A stretch of DNA of 64,000 bases from the NCBI GenBank assembly GCA_905234865.1, contig CAJOJE010000003.1, forward strand, positions 95,294 to 159,293, in the 5' to 3' direction. Numbering within the stretch: the first letter of the stretch is position 1; every line of letters starts with the position of its first letter. This document shows, piece after piece, positions 1-8,073 of this stretch. This stretch comes from Candidatus Gastranaerophilales bacterium. Lineage in GTDB: Bacteria > Cyanobacteriota > Vampirovibrionia > Gastranaerophilales > Gastranaerophilaceae. Position numbers and translations under genes: made by a program. Under the pieces are notes generated by a model. The model worked only from the letters and a program-made list of their open reading frames with translations. It was not told the origin of the DNA and ran no database searches.

Positions 1-1190
1 TTGTACAATTGCAAAGGATTTCCAAGTTCATGCACCCATGGAAAATCAGGGTCATAGGCGCTCCCATTATACAATGATGCGGGGTCCCAAGCTAAGATTT
101 GACTATCATCAAGCCATATGGTTAATGCCTTTTGTTTATTATTATCCGTTATTAAATCACTCATTACCAATTGATGAGTTACTCCGTTTAAACCGTATTC
201 TTCCAGACGTGATTCATTAATATCGGGCAGCCAGTATGCACCCTGTTGATATAAAAGTTTATCTGCCGTTATATTTGTGTTGTAAAGATAACTCACCACA
301 GGTGCAAGATCGGTCGAGCTTACGATTTTATCCTGCCCGCCGCAATAATCAACAAGTCCTGCATACCAATTCTGGGACGGACCGCATATATCTTGACTTA
401 CTCCATATTTATTTTTTATTGCCACGCACTCGTCATACGTTGTACTTAAAAAATTTGCGGCAGCAACAGGCGTTGAAAAACATAATCCTTGAGCCGAGCC
501 TGTGGCGCAGGAATTACCAATAGTTTGCGCCATACCGAATAAGAAAACGTCTTTATTTAAAGTGTTCGGTTTTTTATCTCCGTCTACATCGACCAGTCCC
601 GACAGACAATTTTGAGATATTTCTTTTCCTCTGAAAATTCCTTTATCGTATACAACCTGAGTGCATTTTGTATTGTGCGAAACAAGAAATCTCGTACCGT
701 CAATCACTATAAAAGCAATATTGTCGGATGACCAATCATTAGAGGCATCGGAATTTAGCTTAAATTGTGCGCCCGTTTTAATATCCTTTAACGGAAAGTC
801 CGTACCGTCCGTCAAATGTACATTTTCGTAATTATCGCCAAAACAGCTTGTAACAGGGGGGAGCTCGGACGGGGAATCGCCTACTCTGCATATATGATTG
901 ATTTTAAAATGTTTTTTTAATTCATTTACAAAATCCAAAGTATCGGCATACTGAGGACCCAGTTTCTCATTAAAAACCATTTGCTCAAGAGCTTTGTTGA
1001 GTTTTAATTTTGCAACTTCAACCTGACGTTCTCTTACTTTCGTTTGAATTAAATAACTTAATGCAGGTATCATAATCGCAGCTACTATCCCTATTACAGC
1101 AAGAGCAATTAATGTTTCTGCAAGCGTAAAACCTTTATTCCACCCCTTTTTTTGTATGTGTGAAGCTATAAAATCTTTTTTCTTTTTCAT
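1..1190 (-). CDS. Large pseudopilin-like protein, 3' end outside window
   Basis: The minus-strand frame is open from an ATG at 1190 to the left edge, giving 396 codons with no stop. The N-terminus is a basic leader followed by GFTLAE (about residues 20-25) and one long hydrophobic helix. That is a class III (type IV pilin/type II pseudopilin) signal with the expected Glu at +5, cut by prepilin peptidase after Gly. The rest is a large Cys-containing exported domain with a DVDGDKKPN loop near residue 203, which looks like a Ca2+-binding D-x-D-G-D loop. It is far longer than ordinary pseudopilins (120-200 residues). A paralogue of the same central domain lies at the other end of the window. The export signal is clear; the function of the large domain is unknown. 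Confidence 0.85.
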   Translation of the reverse strand, partial: MKKKKDFIASHIQKKGWNKGFTLAETLIALAVIGIVAAIMIPALSYLIQTKVRERQVEVAKLKLNKALEQMVFNEKLGPQYADTLDFVNELKKHFKINHICRVGDSPSELPPVTSCFGDNYENVHLTDGTDFPLKDIKTGAQFKLNSDASNDWSSDNIAFIVIDGTRFLVSHNTKCTQVVYDKGIFRGKEISQNCLSGLVDVDGDKKPNTLNKDVFLFGMAQTIGNSCATGSAQGLCFSTPVAAANFLSTTYDECVAIKNKYGVSQDICGPSQNWYAGLVDYCGGQDKIVSSTDLAPVVSYLYNTNITADKLLYQQGAYWLPDINESRLEEYGLNGVTHQLVMSDLITDNNKQKALTIWLDDSQILAWDPASLYNGSAYDPDFPWVHELGNPLQLY

Positions 1191-1224
1191 AAAATAATCT
1201 TTTTAAAAACATAAACCATCATAC

Positions 1225-1233
1225 ATTATACCA
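1225..1233 (-). promoter_or_regulatory. Extended -10 promoter of the pseudopilin-like gene
   Basis: On the minus strand a TATAAT (1230-1225) is preceded by TGG, giving the extended form TGnTATAAT. The A/T-rich upstream region has no convincing -35. Transcription would start near 1218, leaving a leader of about 28 bases. Confidence 0.6.
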
Positions 1234-1268
1234 TATTTTTTTATTTTTTAAAAGGTGGCAAACGAAGC

Positions 1269-3005
1269 CTACATCGAAGCTCCGTAAACATTTTTTGCGG
1301 CTGCCGAACTTAATTTATTTGTCAAAGAAGGGCTGTACGAAACGGGAATAGATTGTGCGGGGAGCTTTGTATTCGGAATATTATTTACGTTTGCTCTTTG
1401 TATATTTCCTTGATTAATGTTATTTTTTCCCAAAACATCAATTATGACGAGTCTTTTATCGTCTTTTACCGATAAACCGTTATTTTGAGGCATTTTTTTC
1501 AAATAATCAATCAGACATTTATCTTTATCATAATCAAATCGCTTTAAAATTTGCTTATTCGCCATTTTTTCGGGAACAAAAACGGGATATTCCGTTCCTT
1601 TAGCGAGAAAGCTGTCGTAACATACGGTATAAGCTTTATCTGTCGGGTTGTTTATGTCAATTTGTGTTTTATTGCCGTTCTTATCAACAAAATACAATTC
1701 ATGTAAATTGCCCGCATTATCGGCTTTATAGCTTAAACCGGATGTATGTAAAAGCCCCGGTTCGCCGGTTTCGCTTGAATAAGTTGCTTTTAGCGAATCT
1801 TTTAATCCTTGAACGATTTCTTTTTCGCTCATATACTTTACCAGAAGTTTATTTTTCAAAGGGGTAGATTCGCTTATGTCACGTTCGGTTAAACTTCCCG
1901 TCTTTGGAACTTTTCTTGTATTTGCCGCATTAATAAAGGCAATATCGGCGCCCGCTTCTTCCCTCATGGCATCGCACATAAAGTTTGTCCAAGCGCATGG
2001 AGTTGTTCTTCTGTTTGCGGGAAGCGGATCCGTATGGAGAATTTTTGCCACAACGGGAGATTTTCCCAAAGTTGCGTCTTTCAAATAACTTAAAACGGGT
2101 GATTTTTCCGTATTCATTTTTATTAAATTGTTTTCGGCAGAAACAGGAACTCCTTTTTCGTCAAATTCGATATTTAAAATTCCCGCATTTCTTGCATTTT
2201 CGCCGGTTTGAACGATTAAAACGGGGTCACCGTCCAAATTGTTAAACAAATTCTTATTCGGTTCAATTCCTTTTACTTCGGTATGGGAGTGTCCGCCCAC
2301 AATTACGTCGACTTTATGGAGTTTAGGGGCAATTTCTTTATCTTTGTCGTTTCCTATGTGCGTTATAAGAATAATTTTATCAACGCCTTGCTGAGTAAGT
2401 TTTTCGGCTTCATCATTTACGATTTTTACCGAATTTTCAATATCGTAGGGGCGAATGCCTTCCATTTTTTCATCGTCTTTTCCGCAAACGGTTTCCAAAT
2501 CAAAAGGCAAAAGTCCGATTAAGCCGTATTTGTGTCCGTTTACTTCAACAATGCTTGATTTTTGAACATTGTTATAAAATTTTGAGTTGTTCGGAGCTTT
2601 TGCATTAGCTGCAATAAATTTTGTTTTATCAGGGTTTAAATATGTGTAAAAAGAACTTATCGTAGAATCAAATTCATGGTTTCCGACGGCAGATGCGTTA
2701 ATTCCCATTCTTGACAAAAGATTTATGACAAGTTTATTCTTTTTCTTATCGCCGCCTGCAATATTGTCACCGCCCGAGATTTTCAAAGTGTCTGTCGTAC
2801 TCGATTTAATTTCTCTGTCAAATTTATCGGAAGCGGCAACAAGTCCCGACATATTATCTATGTTTCCATGCAAATCGTTAATGTAAAAAATGCTCAGTTT
2901 CGTCCTGCCGTCTTTATGTTGAGCGGATACAGGCGAACTAACATTTTGAGGTGTCATTACATTTATCATACAGGGATAAAACCGATGAACCTCAAAAATT
3001 GCCAT
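1269..3005 (-). CDS. 5'-nucleotidase/UDP-sugar hydrolase family metallophosphoesterase
   Basis: This is a two-domain calcineurin-like phosphoesterase of the UshA/5'-nucleotidase family. The metal-binding motifs are present in order: NDLHGN, GGDN, GNHEFD, THIGNDKD and GGHSHT. A C-terminal nucleotide-binding domain follows (NAANTRKV; YDSFLAKG). Relatives hydrolyse nucleoside monophosphates or UDP-sugars, usually outside the cytoplasm, but no Sec signal peptide or lipobox is visible here. The start is uncertain: none of the ATGs at 3005, 2969 or 2957 has a good Shine-Dalgarno, and the conserved domain begins near residue 36. It lies 31 bases after the unknown membrane protein, probably on the same mRNA. 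Substrate unknown. Confidence 0.85.
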   Translation of the reverse strand: MAIFEVHRFYPCMINVMTPQNVSSPVSAQHKDGRTKLSIFYINDLHGNIDNMSGLVAASDKFDREIKSSTTDTLKISGGDNIAGGDKKKNKLVINLLSRMGINASAVGNHEFDSTISSFYTYLNPDKTKFIAANAKAPNNSKFYNNVQKSSIVEVNGHKYGLIGLLPFDLETVCGKDDEKMEGIRPYDIENSVKIVNDEAEKLTQQGVDKIILITHIGNDKDKEIAPKLHKVDVIVGGHSHTEVKGIEPNKNLFNNLDGDPVLIVQTGENARNAGILNIEFDEKGVPVSAENNLIKMNTEKSPVLSYLKDATLGKSPVVAKILHTDPLPANRRTTPCAWTNFMCDAMREEAGADIAFINAANTRKVPKTGSLTERDISESTPLKNKLLVKYMSEKEIVQGLKDSLKATYSSETGEPGLLHTSGLSYKADNAGNLHELYFVDKNGNKTQIDINNPTDKAYTVCYDSFLAKGTEYPVFVPEKMANKQILKRFDYDKDKCLIDYLKKMPQNNGLSVKDDKRLVIIDVLGKNNINQGNIQRANVNNIPNTKLPAQSIPVSYSPSLTNKLSSAAAKNVYGASM

Positions 3006-3036
3006 TATAAAACGTTAATTGTAACAAGTTTTAAAA

Positions 3037-4410
3037 TTAAGCCGACAAATTTAATCGTTCATTAGACACTTTATTTTCGCCGTTTGTGAATTTCTTAAAC
3101 GCATTTTTATCGATATGTTTTACAAATTCATTATGGAATTTTTGAAATTCGCTTTTATTATTCGGATTTTTCTCCTGATGATTATAGCGATATTGAGTCC
3201 AAAGCCTTGTTATTAACGACAGTGAAAAACCCATGAACAAAAGACTGAAAGCGTACGGAACGCCCGTTATTATTGCTTTTTCTTTCGTCAGGCGCTTAAA
3301 TTCATCTTTTATGTTTGTGCCTTTTTTCTTTGCAATATCAGCGGCAAGTTCTTCAAGTTTATCGCTTGAAGGAATTTTTTGAACCGAACCGTCAACTCCT
3401 TTTTTAATCAAATCGGGAAATTTTCCTTTTTTTGCAAGTATATTTTTAAATGCCCAATCAAACATCGAACCGCCAAAAATTGTATAAAATACAACTAAAG
3501 GAACTCTTGTCCAAACTTCCTTATAATCCAATTCGCCCCTGTCTTTTGCGGCGCTTGAATACCCGAATAACCCTGCTATTGCGGTAAGTGCCAGTTGCCC
3601 TTTTGATAAATCCATTTTTCCTTTTGAACAATCAAAATCAAGATTAAGATATTCATTTAAAAATTCATCCGCATTTTTGGCAAATTTTCCGCCTTTATCC
3701 ACAGCATGCGTTTTCGCCTTTTTATCAAACCCGAAAAGACTTGATATTTTTTTCCCCGGTTCTAAAAGAGCTTCCGAGAATTTCATTGCATTTTTTGATT
3801 TTGCACCGTATTTAGCGAGAGCAAGACCGCCCAAAAGAGCTGCCGTTGAATATCCGACAGCTTTTTTAAGCTGAGTTTTGGCATGGTTTTCGACAAGTTC
3901 TTTTTGTGCTTTAGTTTCGTTTTCATCGCCTTCAAGGTTTGCAATATCGTTAAAATTAGCTTTATCAAACGTTTTTAGGGTAAATAAATTCTTTGCAAAA
4001 CTCAAATTGTATTCCGCAACGGGAACAGCGGCACATGCAAGAGTTATTCCCGCTTTTGTTGCTATGGATTGGTTTTTTACGGCATCGGTTAAAGTTTTGT
4101 CGTTTTTAATAATATCAACACTTTTTGGAATTAATTCCGTAACTTTTTCTTTTATGGCTTCGGGTTGAACCTTTTTGAACAAATTATTTCTGTATAATTT
4201 TTCGCCGACACAAGGAGCCATAAAATAAAATATTGCAGACTCCAAAAACTCTAAAAAGCTCATTTCCGCAAAATCAGCTTTGCTTCTTGTACATACTGCT
4301 TTCGGAAGCCAGTTTGTCGTTGTATCTTGGATAAAGCGAGTATTTGATAAATTTTCCTGAGATTTAATAAAACCCGTTAATAATTTTGTATTAAAATCAT
4401 CCGAAATCAT
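3037..4410 (-). CDS. Unknown multi-membrane-segment protein (457 aa)
   Basis: I do not recognise this family. The ATG at 4410 is preferred over an in-frame start at 4440 because AAGGA lies 8 bases upstream of it. Hydrophobic segments fall near residues 115-130, 190-205, 265-280, 310-330 and 385-410, separated by Lys-rich stretches, so it is probably an integral membrane protein with cytosolic loops. No catalytic motif is seen. It is the first full gene after the leader ORF and terminator at 4439-4627 and is followed by the 5'-nucleotidase-family gene. Its general layout (Lys-rich, scattered hydrophobic helices) resembles the FKG protein at 47750-49672, but I cannot show homology by eye. Confidence 0.7.
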   Translation of the reverse strand: MISDDFNTKLLTGFIKSQENLSNTRFIQDTTTNWLPKAVCTRSKADFAEMSFLEFLESAIFYFMAPCVGEKLYRNNLFKKVQPEAIKEKVTELIPKSVDIIKNDKTLTDAVKNQSIATKAGITLACAAVPVAEYNLSFAKNLFTLKTFDKANFNDIANLEGDENETKAQKELVENHAKTQLKKAVGYSTAALLGGLALAKYGAKSKNAMKFSEALLEPGKKISSLFGFDKKAKTHAVDKGGKFAKNADEFLNEYLNLDFDCSKGKMDLSKGQLALTAIAGLFGYSSAAKDRGELDYKEVWTRVPLVVFYTIFGGSMFDWAFKNILAKKGKFPDLIKKGVDGSVQKIPSSDKLEELAADIAKKKGTNIKDEFKRLTKEKAIITGVPYAFSLLFMGFSLSLITRLWTQYRYNHQEKNPNNKSEFQKFHNEFVKHIDKNAFKKFTNGENKVSNERLNLSA

Positions 4411-4438
4411 GATAAATTTCCTTATATAAGCTGCGAAC

Positions 4439-4470
4439 AAAAAAACCGCCTTAACGGATTAAGGCGGTTT
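4439..4470 (-). terminator. Intrinsic terminator in the leader of the 4410 gene (candidate attenuator)
   Basis: A 12-bp perfect stem (AAACCGCCTTAA with TTAAGGCGGTTT, arms 4443-4454 and 4459-4470) has a 4-base loop and is followed on the minus strand by seven Us (4445-4439). It sits between a strong promoter/short ORF and the 4410 gene, so it either ends a tiny transcript or acts as an attenuator. Confidence 0.85.
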
Positions 4471-4495
4471 AAAAAATTAATGTGTGTAGAAAAAT

Positions 4496-4576
4496 TCAGA
4501 TGCACATTCGTTTTATGCCGCCTGTTAAGGCGCACATGCACATCATCATTTGATTGTTCGAGTTATAAAATTTCAA
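4496..4576 (-). CDS. Short Met/Cys-rich leader ORF (26 aa)
   Basis: A TTG start at 4576 with AAGGA 9 bases upstream opens 26 codons ending in TGA. Residues 10-15 are Met-Met-Met-Cys-Met-Cys and the tail is ALTGGIKRMCI. An ATG at 4549 would give 17 residues but has no Shine-Dalgarno. The RNA encoding ALTGG contains CGCCTTAAC (4532-4524) and AGGCGG (4523-4518). These can pair with each other, and with the 3' and 5' arms of the terminator downstream, the logic of a classical leader-peptide attenuator. Alternatively it is a free-standing small gene. No protein similarity is recognised. Confidence 0.55.
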   Translation of the reverse strand: MKFYNSNNQMMMCMCALTGGIKRMCI

Positions 4577-4598
4577 AATTTGTTTTCCTTTTTTAAAT

Positions 4599-4627
4599 AT
4601 AATAAATAATTTAAAATTAATTGTCAA
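4599..4627 (-). promoter_or_regulatory. Near-consensus sigma-70 promoter for the leader
   Basis: On the minus strand TTGACA (4627-4622) and TATTAT (4604-4599) are separated by exactly 17 bases. The predicted start near 4592 leaves just enough leader for the AAGGA at 4590-4586 before the TTG at 4576. It is one of the strongest promoters in the window. Confidence 0.8.
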
Positions 4628-4703
4628 CATTACAATTAAAACATGAAATAAAAACTTTTTGCTATTAAATTTTGTAAATTATAATTTTTTACTACGGGTA
4701 TAG

Positions 4704-4731
4704 TTGCAAAACAACAAAAACAGGCTATAAT
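4704..4731 (+). promoter_or_regulatory. Promoter of ilvE
   Basis: TTGCAA (4704-4709), a 16-base spacer and TATAAT (4726-4731) precede the gene. GGAG lies 6 bases before the ATG at 4755. Confidence 0.7.
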
Positions 4732-4754
4732 TTTAAAAGATAGTGGAGAAATAA

Positions 4755-5774
4755 ATGAAAAAAGATATCGAATGGACAAAAATCGGCTTTTCATACATTA
4801 AAACGGATAAACGTTTTGTGTCGAACTACAAAGACGGTTCATGGCATGATTTGGGGCTGATTGATGATGACAAAATTATATTAAACGAAAGTGCGGGAGT
4901 TCTTCAATATGCTCAAACCTGTTTTGAAGGATTAAAGGCATATACGACGGTTGATAACAAAATTGTTTGTTTCAGACCCGATTTGAATGCCGAAAGAATG
5001 TATGATTCATGCACTTATCTTGAAATGCCCCCTTATGATAAGGATAAATTTGTTGAAGCAATCGTAAAAACAGTTGAGGGAAATATTGATTACGTTCCCC
5101 CGTACGGCACCGGCGCAACATTATATATAAGACCGTACATGTTCGGTTCAAACCCCGTAATTGGCGTAAAGCCCGCTGACGAATACCAATTTAGAATTTT
5201 TACGACACCCGTTGGACCTTATTTTAAAGGCGGAGCAAAACCGATTGTAATAAGAATTTCCGATTTTGACAGGGCTGCTCCCAAAGGAACGGGACACATA
5301 AAAGCGGGTTTAAACTACGCAATGAGCCTGCATGCTATTGTCGATGCCCATAATAAAGGGTATGCGGAAAATATGTATCTTGACCCCGCAACAAGGACAA
5401 AGGTTGAAGAAACAGGCGGTGCAAACTTTATTTTTGTAGATAAAAACAACACCGTAATTACCCCGAAATCAACTTCGATTCTTCCTTCAATTACAAGGCG
5501 TTCGCTTTTATACGTTGCGGAACATTATCTTAACCTTAAAGTTGAAACAAGGGAAATCTTTAAAGAAGAATTGAAAGATTTTAAGGAATGCGCTCTTTGC
5601 GGAACTGCGGCGGTATTATCTCCCGTCGGAAAAATAAACGACCATGGGGAAGACATAACTTACAATATGGATTCTATGGGTGAAATTACAAAGAAACTTT
5701 ACGACACTTTGATTGGTATTCAATTGGGAACGATTGAAGCTCCTAAAGGTTGGATAAAAGTTATAAAAGAATAA
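4755..5774 (+). CDS. ilvE: Branched-chain amino acid aminotransferase
   Basis: A PLP-dependent fold-type IV transaminase (339 aa), interconverting Leu/Ile/Val and their 2-oxo acids with glutamate/2-oxoglutarate in the cytosol. The Schiff-base lysine lies in GTGHIKAGLNYA. The product loop EETGGANFIFV and the ITPKSTSILPSITRRSLL stretch are typical, and the sequence resembles the longer BCAT (eukaryote-like/group II) branch. It has its own promoter and GGAG Shine-Dalgarno, and a hairpin follows the stop. No other branched-chain genes are adjacent. Confidence 0.93.
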   Translation: MKKDIEWTKIGFSYIKTDKRFVSNYKDGSWHDLGLIDDDKIILNESAGVLQYAQTCFEGLKAYTTVDNKIVCFRPDLNAERMYDSCTYLEMPPYDKDKFVEAIVKTVEGNIDYVPPYGTGATLYIRPYMFGSNPVIGVKPADEYQFRIFTTPVGPYFKGGAKPIVIRISDFDRAAPKGTGHIKAGLNYAMSLHAIVDAHNKGYAENMYLDPATRTKVEETGGANFIFVDKNNTVITPKSTSILPSITRRSLLYVAEHYLNLKVETREIFKEELKDFKECALCGTAAVLSPVGKINDHGEDITYNMDSMGEITKKLYDTLIGIQLGTIEAPKGWIKVIKE

Positions 5775-5799
5775 TTTCATCGCTGATTTTTATTAAACT

Positions 5800-5828
5800 C
5801 GGGCTGTTAAATATATTTTAACGGCCCG
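5800..5828 (+). terminator. Probable terminator hairpin after ilvE
   Basis: CGGGCTGTTAAA (5800-5811) pairs with TTTAACGGCCCG (5817-5828), a 12-bp stem with one T-G pair and a 5-base loop. The following TTAAAATAT is a poor U tract, so termination may be partial. Confidence 0.5.
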
Positions 5829-5944
5829 TTAAAATATAAAACATTCATCATGCAACAACTGAAAATTTTAATCGTTTTTATGGTATATGACATTTTGCGT
5901 TTATAAAACAAACTTTTATGTTAATTTTATTGTATTTTATACAC

Positions 5945-5973
5945 TAAAAAACCTGCGGACAACTTCCGCAGGT
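5945..5973 (-). terminator. Terminator of the small FKG protein gene
   Basis: ACCTGCGGA (5951-5959) and TCCGCAGGT (5965-5973) form a 9-bp stem with a 5-base loop. On the minus strand a run of six Us follows directly. Confidence 0.8.
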
Positions 5974-5991
5974 CAAAATTAATTTTTTGCC

Positions 5992-6195
5992 TTACGCCAT
6001 AACATTCAATTTTTTAACATTATCGCTTTCGGGTGCTGCGCTGTTTCCCGCAATCGGAGCACCGGAACTTTCCTGTATTCTGGTTACTTCCGTTACGGTG
6101 TCTTTATAATCTCTTCTTACTGAAGAAATACCGCCGCCGATAGGAGATGTCATGGCACCTTTAAATGTAAAATTTTGTTGAACAGGATTTATCAT
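5992..6195 (-). CDS. Small FKG-motif protein (67 aa)
   Basis: Monocistronic small gene with its own terminator. The ATG at 6195 is chosen because AAAGGTG lies upstream at suitable spacing; an in-frame ATG at 6228 has none. The peptide begins MINPVQQNFTFKG, followed by a Gly/Ser turn and a polar, probably disordered tail. No domain is recognised. The F-x-F-K-G stretch near the N-terminus matches motifs repeated three times in the protein at 47750-49672, so this may be a short member of a lineage-specific motif family. Confidence 0.6.
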   Translation of the reverse strand: MINPVQQNFTFKGAMTSPIGGGISSVRRDYKDTVTEVTRIQESSGAPIAGNSAAPESDNVKKLNVMA

Positions 6196-6365
6196 ATCTT
6201 CACACCTTTCCCCGTTTCTATAAAACACATAACACGATTTTTTTGCTTCCTATATAACAAATTGTAACATAAAGTTAAACAAAATTCCACATATTTTAAT
6301 ATTTTTTAATGGTTTAAAGGCAATATTCTTTAAAAAACAGACATTAAACGCCGGATTTTAACTTT

Positions 6366-8069
6366 TTAAATATCGTACGGAATTAATATCTCAAAAAAAG
6401 TTGCTTTTTCGCCTTTTTTTACATTTGACTCAAAAGAAATCTTTCCTTTATGTTTTTCGACTATTTTTTTACAAATAGCAAGCCCGAGTCCCGTTCCTTC
6501 ACCTACTTTTTTTGTCGTAAAACCTGCCTGAAAAATTTTCTTTTTGTTTACATCATCTATTCCGCAGCCGTTATCGGTAATTTTTATTATTAAATTATCA
6601 TCCGCTTTTTTGGTTAAAATTTCTATTTTTCCCTTATAATCCGCACCGGTCAGGGTTTTTTGTTTTTCTATACTTTGAACGGCATTCATTAAAATATTTA
6701 AAAATACCTGATTTAACATATTCGGGTAACATTCGATTTCTTCAATTTCACCGTAATTTTTTACGATTTCTATTCCCTTTTTGGTTTTATGCCTTAAAAT
6801 TTCCAAAGTTAAATCGAGTTCTTTATTAATATCAGCTTTTTGAAGAACCGTTTCGTCCAATCTTACAAACCTTTTTAAAGATTGAACAAGATTATTTATT
6901 CTTTTTATTGCCTCAAAATCAATAGAATTAATATCCTCGAACATTTCTTCCAAATCGTCGTTCAGTTTATCTTTAAACAACTTTTTCATAATTTCGTTAT
7001 TCGCAGAAATTGAAGCCAAAGGCGTATTTATTTCATGTGCAACGGAAGCTATTAATTGTCCCAAAGAAGCCATTTTTTCCGAGTTTATAAGCTGTAATTG
7101 AGTTTCTTTCAACTCGTTTAAAGTTTTTTGCAATTCTTCTTTTTGTTTATTCACTTCCATAAACAAACTTGCACCCAAAAGCGCATTTGAAATCTGAATT
7201 GAAATACTTAATAAAAGCTCTTTTTCGACATCGGAAAAATTTTTCTTTGGGGTAAAAATTACTATAATGCCAAACAAATCCCCCTGTTTCATAACCGGCA
7301 TGATAATTCTTGCAAACGGAGATTTCATCGGAGTTTTTGAATTATCATGCTCTTTTAAAAAGTTACCGTTATGAATTTCCCCCTTTTCGAGAACCGACAT
7401 TATTTTTTCTTCATAATACAAAATTTTATCCTGCGGAATTTTATTCTCAGGGTAAGAAAATTCAACCTCAAAGTTGTCCATCGCAGTTCTTTTTGCAAAA
7501 TACAATTTATTCGCACCAAAAATTATACTTAACTCTTTGAGCGCAGTTTTAACCATAGTGTCAAAATCCAAAGTTTTTGACAAACCCGTTAAAACTCTGT
7601 TTAAAAGCCCCATTTTAAAAGCTTGATTTTGAACTTTGGAATTTGTACTTGCAAATTTCTGATTTTGTATTTTTAGTTTTTCGTTTTCTTCGGCTATTTT
7701 TTCACAGTTAAGTTCTTTGGTACAGTCATAAAAATAAATTATTCTGTACCTTTTGACGGAAAACGCTTTTATTATGAAATAAAAAAGCCGAGTATCCGAT
7801 TTTTGGTAAATTCCGTACGTCGTAAATACACAAGAAGAATGAACTGCTTCCATAAAAGGCGACCACATGATATCGTCGTTTTTTAAAAGACAAAAATCAA
7901 AATGAAATTTGTACCCCGTCTTTTCAAGAGCTTTTATTCCCTCTTTTTCTATATTGGGACCAAAAATACTCTTAGATGCTCTGTTTTGGTAAAAAATACC
8001 GTTTAGAGTATCATATATAATAACGGGCTCTTTTAAATTGTGGTAAAAACTTCGTATTAATTTACTCAT
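6366..8069 (-). CDS. Soluble sensor histidine kinase with PAS-like and GAF domains
   Basis: 567 aa, no transmembrane segment. Residues 1-115 look PAS-like, 155-300 GAF-like, 300-335 form a coiled coil. The dimerisation/phosphoacceptor helix carries the H-box SVAHEINTP with His345. The ATPase part shows the N box around residue 453, DNGCGID (G1, about 499) and GTGLGL (G2, 525-530). It should autophosphorylate in response to a cytosolic signal. It starts 4 bases after the stop of the upstream helix-turn-helix gene. No receiver-domain response regulator is adjacent, so the phosphoacceptor partner is unknown. No obvious terminator follows. Confidence 0.92.
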   Translation of the reverse strand: MSKLIRSFYHNLKEPVIIYDTLNGIFYQNRASKSIFGPNIEKEGIKALEKTGYKFHFDFCLLKNDDIMWSPFMEAVHSSCVFTTYGIYQKSDTRLFYFIIKAFSVKRYRIIYFYDCTKELNCEKIAEENEKLKIQNQKFASTNSKVQNQAFKMGLLNRVLTGLSKTLDFDTMVKTALKELSIIFGANKLYFAKRTAMDNFEVEFSYPENKIPQDKILYYEEKIMSVLEKGEIHNGNFLKEHDNSKTPMKSPFARIIMPVMKQGDLFGIIVIFTPKKNFSDVEKELLLSISIQISNALLGASLFMEVNKQKEELQKTLNELKETQLQLINSEKMASLGQLIASVAHEINTPLASISANNEIMKKLFKDKLNDDLEEMFEDINSIDFEAIKRINNLVQSLKRFVRLDETVLQKADINKELDLTLEILRHKTKKGIEIVKNYGEIEEIECYPNMLNQVFLNILMNAVQSIEKQKTLTGADYKGKIEILTKKADDNLIIKITDNGCGIDDVNKKKIFQAGFTTKKVGEGTGLGLAICKKIVEKHKGKISFESNVKKGEKATFFEILIPYDI

Positions 8070-8073
8070 TTAA

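Noticed and set aside
38..523. Two plus-strand ORFs of 60 and 95 codons at the left edge
   Set aside because: They are antisense to the continuous minus-strand pseudopilin frame, which has a clear prepilin signal and a paralogue at the right edge.
4481..4570. A plus-strand leader peptide for ilvE in the 4441-4754 gap
   Set aside because: The plus-strand ATG frame at 4480 shows no branched-chain codon run, the hairpin has a weaker U tract on that strand, and ilvE has its own promoter downstream.
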